This document shows positions 4,236 to 7,339 of a DNA stretch of 7,339 nucleotides, piece by piece. The notes below the pieces were generated by a model. The model saw nothing but the letters and a program-made list of their open reading frames with translations, had not been told where the DNA came from and searched no databases. The stretch is from Treponema sp. (GTDB taxonomy: Bacteria; Spirochaetota; Spirochaetia; Treponematales; Breznakiellaceae): assembly GCA_031281855.1 (NCBI GenBank), contig JAITEW010000288.1, forward strand, positions 1-7,339. Reading direction: 5' to 3'. Within the stretch, counting starts at the first letter, position 1. Each line of letters opens with the position of its first letter. The position numbers and the translations under genes are program-made.

Positions 4236-6776
4236 TTACGCCCATTTGATGAATCCGGTACGGTACGGATGAACCAGAGCCTCGTGCTTTGGAAGAATCC
4301 TGACTGTATGCCCCTGTATCCCTGTATCGGCGCATTCGATTCTCACCTGATAGATAGATACGCCCTCTTCTTGTCCTGCGGACCGCATTTCAGCCCTCCG
4401 GGCATTCTTTATCTCGCTGCTTTGGTTTGACACCGAACCGTAATAGAGTTCCACCAGTACCTCGTCAGGCGTAAGAGGGCCCAATTCGATTCTGGCGGTT
4501 ACGGTAAGGGAATCGCCCCGCTGCATCACCGGTTTGGCGTTGGATTCTATAGCGTGAATTTTGATGTTGTCCCAAGCCTGGCGAAGCTTGGAAAGATACG
4601 CCGCCAGGGCCTTTGATTCGGCGTAGTCGTCTTTAACGATACGGCGGTAGTTTTTAAGGGCAGGGAAGTAGAATTTATTCGAATAATCCATGAGCATACG
4701 GTGGCTGGACATGGACCGGCCGATTTCCTTCATACAGATCTTCATCCGCCTGATCCATTCCCTTGGAAGACCGTCGCGGCCCCGCTGGTAGAAGAGAGGG
4801 ATAATCTCCCGTTCCAGAAGATCGTACAGGGCTTTGCTTTCTATCTCGTCCTGGAGGTTGGTGTCCTCGTATTCTTCGCCCCGGCCTATGGCCCAGCCCA
4901 GTTCGGGGTTGTAGGCCTCATCCCACCAGCCGTCCAGTATAGAGCAGTTAAGGACGCCGTTCATGGCGGCTTTCATGCCGCTGGTCCCTGAAGCTTCCAT
5001 AGGCCGCCTGGGGGTGTTGAGCCAGAGATCGGCGCCGCTTGTGAGGTAGTGGGCCATGGACATATCGTAGTTTTCCAGAAAGACGATCCGGCTCTGCACA
5101 TCGTGCTGTTCCGCAAAGTGTACTATACTTCTGATAAGCTCTTTGCCGGGCATATCCATAGGATGGGCCTTACCGGCGAATATAAGCTGGATAGGCCGTT
5201 CCGTATCCTTTAAGAGCCTGAGAAGCCGATCCGGGTCCCTGAGAAGGAGGTTCCCCCGTTTATAAGTGGCAAAACGGCGGGCAAAAGCAATGGTCAGGGT
5301 ATAGGGAGAAAGGGCGTCTTCCGCCTGGGCGAGGCGGCGTTCCACAGCGCCGTTCCGCTTGAGGTTCTGCCGTATCCGTTCCCTGGCAAAAGCCACGAGC
5401 CGTTCCCGGCGGCGTTCATGGGTACGCCAGAGTTCCTCGTCGGAAATCCGGTCCATGCGGCTCCACACCGCAAGATCCGTCGGCTCATCGTCAAAATGGG
5501 GGCCGAAATACCGGTCCAAAAGCTCGCCCATGTTGCTGGAAACCCAGGTTCTTGGGTGAACGCCGTTGGTCACATGGTCTATAGGTATTTCGTTCAACGA
5601 AAGTCCGGGCCACAGGCTCCTCCACATCTTCCTGGAAACCGCGCCGTGGAGTTTAGCCACGCCGTTGGCGTAAGCCGCAAGCTTCAGGGCCAGCACGGTC
5701 ATGCAGTACGTCTCGCTGTCGTCATAGGGCCGTTCACGGCCGAGGCTGAGGAAATCCTTCCAGGAGATGCCCAGTATCTGGGGCCAGTTACGGAAGTATT
5801 TGTCCATAAGGCCGATATCGAAACGCTCGTTTCCGGCAGGAACCGGGGTATGGGTGGTAAAAATATTGGTAGGCCATACCGCCTCACGGGCTTCGTCAAA
5901 ATTGAAATTCCGTTCCGACATGAGCTCCCTGATGCGCTCCAAACCGAGGAAGGCGGAATGGCCTTCGTTCATGTGGCACGCGGCGGGGTTGATCCCCAGA
6001 GCCCTGAGGGCCCGGATGCCGCCTATGCCCAGGAGAATTTCCTGCTGGATCCGGGTTTCCTTATCGCCGCCGTAAAGGGCTGAGGTTATGTTCCTGATAT
6101 CCGGGGCGTTTTCCGGAATGTTGGTATCCAGAAGGTAGAGCGATGAACGCCCGACCTTTACCTCCCAGATCTGGGCCACCGCCTGGCGCTCCGCGAGATC
6201 CACAGTGATCTTGATGGCTTCGTTGTTCTTACCGAGTTTGAGTTCAACCGGCATGTTGTACCAGTCGTTTTCAGGATAGCTTTCCTGCTGAAAACCATCG
6301 GCATTGAGGAGCTGCTTGAAGTAGCCCTGCCGGTAGAGGAGGCCTATCCCCACCAGCGGGAGTCCCATGTCGGAAGAAGTCTTCATGTGATCGCCTGACA
6401 GTATCCCAAGACCGCCCGAATAAATAGGAAGGGACACATCCATGCCGTACTCCATAGAGAAGTAGGCCACCACATCTTTCCGGGAACCCCGGTACCAGGT
6501 CTGTCCACTTTTATACTTGAGAAAGTGGCTGTAAATTGCCTTCAGCGCCGCAAGATACGAATCGTCTTTCGCCACTTCAGCAAGCCGTTCCTGACTCACC
6601 ATTCCCAAAGTCCTTACCGGACTCTGCTGGGATTGCAGCCACACTTCATAATCCAGGCGGATAAAAAGCTCAACTGCGTCGAAGTTCCATGAAAGCCAGA
6701 GATTGCGCGCAATCTCCTCAAGAGGCTTTAAGGAATTGGGAAGTTTTGGTTTTACGGTATACGTCGAAATATTCAT
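4236..6776 (-). CDS. glgP: Alpha-glucan (glycogen/maltodextrin) phosphorylase, GT35 short type
   Basis: This 846-residue cytoplasmic enzyme should cleave alpha-1,4-glucan with phosphate to release glucose-1-phosphate. The N-terminal ~100 residues match the DUF3417 cap of the alpha-glucan phosphorylase subtype found in mycobacteria and Thermus (NLWLSWNFDAVELF, 25-38). Core GT35 motifs follow in order: YSGGLGILSGDH (119-130), HMNEGHSAF (268-276), TTHTPVPAGNERF (307-319), VTNGVHPRTW (402-411), FARRFATYKR (498-507), FAGKAHP (533-539) and the pyridoxal-phosphate site EASGTSGMKAAMNG (594-607), with Lys602 as the expected Schiff-base lysine. A C-terminal beta-rich segment from about 745 ends in the typical VRILPKH. 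It lacks the long N-terminal regulatory region of the classical GlgP/muscle type. The ATG is fixed by the N-terminal match; it has no Shine-Dalgarno and lies just after a TTGACA promoter. The frame is intact, with every key residue present. Confidence 0.95.
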   Translation of the reverse strand: MNISTYTVKPKLPNSLKPLEEIARNLWLSWNFDAVELFIRLDYEVWLQSQQSPVRTLGMVSQERLAEVAKDDSYLAALKAIYSHFLKYKSGQTWYRGSRKDVVAYFSMEYGMDVSLPIYSGGLGILSGDHMKTSSDMGLPLVGIGLLYRQGYFKQLLNADGFQQESYPENDWYNMPVELKLGKNNEAIKITVDLAERQAVAQIWEVKVGRSSLYLLDTNIPENAPDIRNITSALYGGDKETRIQQEILLGIGGIRALRALGINPAACHMNEGHSAFLGLERIRELMSERNFNFDEAREAVWPTNIFTTHTPVPAGNERFDIGLMDKYFRNWPQILGISWKDFLSLGRERPYDDSETYCMTVLALKLAAYANGVAKLHGAVSRKMWRSLWPGLSLNEIPIDHVTNGVHPRTWVSSNMGELLDRYFGPHFDDEPTDLAVWSRMDRISDEELWRTHERRRERLVAFARERIRQNLKRNGAVERRLAQAEDALSPYTLTIAFARRFATYKRGNLLLRDPDRLLRLLKDTERPIQLIFAGKAHPMDMPGKELIRSIVHFAEQHDVQSRIVFLENYDMSMAHYLTSGADLWLNTPRRPMEASGTSGMKAAMNGVLNCSILDGWWDEAYNPELGWAIGRGEEYEDTNLQDEIESKALYDLLEREIIPLFYQRGRDGLPREWIRRMKICMKEIGRSMSSHRMLMDYSNKFYFPALKNYRRIVKDDYAESKALAAYLSKLRQAWDNIKIHAIESNAKPVMQRGDSLTVTARIELGPLTPDEVLVELYYGSVSNQSSEIKNARRAEMRSAGQEEGVSIYQVRIECADTGIQGHTVRILPKHEALVHPYRTGFIKWA

Positions 6777-6782
6777 AGATTA

Positions 6783-6811
6783 AGAGTATGATCCAAATGA
6801 AATATTGTCAA
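6783..6811 (-). promoter_or_regulatory. Sigma-70-like promoter of the phosphorylase gene
   Basis: On the minus strand a perfect TTGACA (6811-6806) is followed by 17 bases and TACTCT (6788-6783), which keeps the three most conserved -10 positions (T, A and final T). Only six bases, TAATCT, separate this -10 from the ATG, so the start of transcription should fall at or within a base or so of the A of ATG. A near-palindrome, CAATGATCGTTG (6820-6809), overlaps the -35 and could be a regulator site. Confidence 0.5.
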
Positions 6812-6832
6812 CGATCATTGAAAAAAAACGAA

Positions 6833-7321
6833 TTAATGCAGCCGGAAATGGGAAGAAAGTTTTTTCAAATGGCTGCCGATGAAAAAAGCGCCGTACCCGG
6901 TAAGCACCCCGCCGATGGTAAGCCCCAGGGGCAGGAGAAACGAAGAACTCTGGGCGTCCGGGGCTTTGATAAAATCCATCCCGAAAAAAACAGTGGGCAA
7001 AGAAAGGAACACAAAACAGCCGGCGATTATCCAGCCGCGGAAAGAGAAGCCCGCAGGAGCGTCGCCGGATTCAGTATCGATCCCGGTCTCTGCGGATAGT
7101 TTTTCCATCACAGGGTTTTCAAAGTCAGGAGAAGGAGGGAAAAAATCAGATACCATTACTTCGTGGAGGCGTTCCAGGATCTTTGCTTCCCTGGCGCAGC
7201 GGGGACAGAAGAAAAGGTGAATGCCGATCCTCAGTTTGGCAGAAAAGGAGAGGTCCTCTTCTCCGGCAGAAGCGATAATCTCATCTATAACATGGTCCGT
7301 AACGCCAAGCCGTTTATTCAT
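6833..7321 (-). CDS. Membrane-anchored zinc-finger (ZAS-type) anti-sigma factor
   Basis: This 162-residue protein has an N-terminal cytoplasmic domain containing His35-x3-Cys39-x2-Cys42 (HLFFCPRC), the signature of zinc-binding anti-sigma factors that hold ECF sigma factors inactive. Two hydrophobic segments follow, about residues 97-115 and 127-149, with a short basic tail (HLKKLSSHFR). The ATG at 7321-7319 is chosen because GGAGGA (7331-7326) lies four bases upstream. A TTG 18 bases further up is at the window edge and has no visible ribosome site. The ATG overlaps the stop of an upstream frame as ATGA, the arrangement expected for a sigma/anti-sigma pair. Most of the protein is membrane-embedded or cytoplasmic and no large sensory domain is present, so the signal is unknown. 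The T-run (minus 6828-6821) after the stop might take part in termination. Confidence 0.75.
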   Translation of the reverse strand: MNKRLGVTDHVIDEIIASAGEEDLSFSAKLRIGIHLFFCPRCAREAKILERLHEVMVSDFFPPSPDFENPVMEKLSAETGIDTESGDAPAGFSFRGWIIAGCFVFLSLPTVFFGMDFIKAPDAQSSSFLLPLGLTIGGVLTGYGAFFIGSHLKKLSSHFRLH

Positions 7322-7339
7322 AAAATCCTCCGTCTGCAA
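7318..7339 (-). CDS. Extreme C-terminus of an upstream gene, possibly an ECF sigma factor
   Basis: In the frame ending at TGA (7320-7318) the last visible residues are CRRRIL. The TGA overlaps the anti-sigma ATG as ATGA. A basic helix end of this kind is common at the C-terminus of ECF sigma factors, and sigma genes commonly lie directly before their ZAS anti-sigma gene. With only six codons in the window this rests mainly on context. Confidence 0.35.

Noticed and set aside
3960..4430. 156-residue plus-strand frame with a Gly/Ala/Phe-rich hydrophobic start
   Set aside because: The apparent membrane-like repeats are simply the reverse complement of Lys/Ala/Pro codons of the histone-like gene, and the frame then runs antisense into the phosphorylase end.
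5418..6083. 221-residue open frame on the plus strand
   Set aside because: It is antisense to the phosphorylase core, whose conserved motifs cover the same bases; composition is low-complexity and no family is recognisable.
6821..6876. Terminator after the anti-sigma gene
   Set aside because: There is an 8-base T-run (minus 6828-6821) and a GCAGCC/GGCTGC pairing (6876-6871 with 6843-6838), but the loop is 27 bases and nine bases separate stem and T-run, so this is too weak to call.
7319..7339. TTG start 18 bases upstream of the anti-sigma ATG
   Set aside because: The TTG is at the window edge without visible ribosome site, whereas the ATG has GGAGGA at a four-base spacing.
1..7339. Mobile elements, CRISPR arrays, toxin-antitoxin or phage-defence systems
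   Set aside because: No transposase, integrase, spaced repeats, or small paired genes of these kinds are visible; the region looks like ordinary metabolic chromosome.

Overview
The window carries a compact bacterial chromosomal segment of about 54-55% GC (estimated by eye). It holds six largely visible genes, fragments of genes at both edges, and no mobile element, tRNA, rRNA or CRISPR array. The gene content is a GPH-type sugar symporter, an FGGY carbohydrate kinase, a YhhQ-type queuosine-precursor transporter, a short Lys/Ala/Pro histone H1-like protein, a short-type alpha-glucan phosphorylase and a zinc-finger anti-sigma factor. It fits a host-associated, sugar-fermenting bacterium. The overall flavour reminds me of gut treponemes (Spirochaetota), but that is an impression, not a proof, and no marker gene is present.

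Layout. On the + strand, positions 1-234 are the last 77 codons of an unidentified Trp-rich protein. A 104-base gap with a candidate promoter follows, then the GPH/MelB-family transporter (339-1718). All later genes lie on the minus strand. The FGGY kinase (3048 to 1684) runs convergently into the transporter and their 3' ends overlap by 35 bases. The yhhQ-like gene (3783 to 3058) sits 9 bases upstream of the kinase and probably shares its mRNA. Upstream of yhhQ is a 169-base gap containing a strong GC hairpin and a structured leader whose tail resembles the tail of preQ1-I riboswitches. Further upstream come the histone-like gene (4156 to 3953), the glucan phosphorylase (6776 to 4236) and a membrane anti-sigma factor (7321 to 6833). 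The anti-sigma gene appears to overlap the end of an upstream, probably sigma-factor, gene by ATGA.

How the parts relate. The transporter and kinase could take up and phosphorylate a sugar or polyol, and the phosphorylase mobilises intracellular alpha-glucan to glucose-1-phosphate, so carbohydrate use is the main theme. The queuosine-precursor transporter and the kinase seem joined by transcription rather than by an obvious pathway. The anti-sigma factor belongs to a separate regulatory operon that ends just before the phosphorylase promoter.

The most interesting signals are non-coding: the folded yhhQ leader (3784-3870), and a TTGACA promoter placed so close to the phosphorylase ATG that its mRNA would be leaderless, consistent with the absence of a Shine-Dalgarno sequence there.
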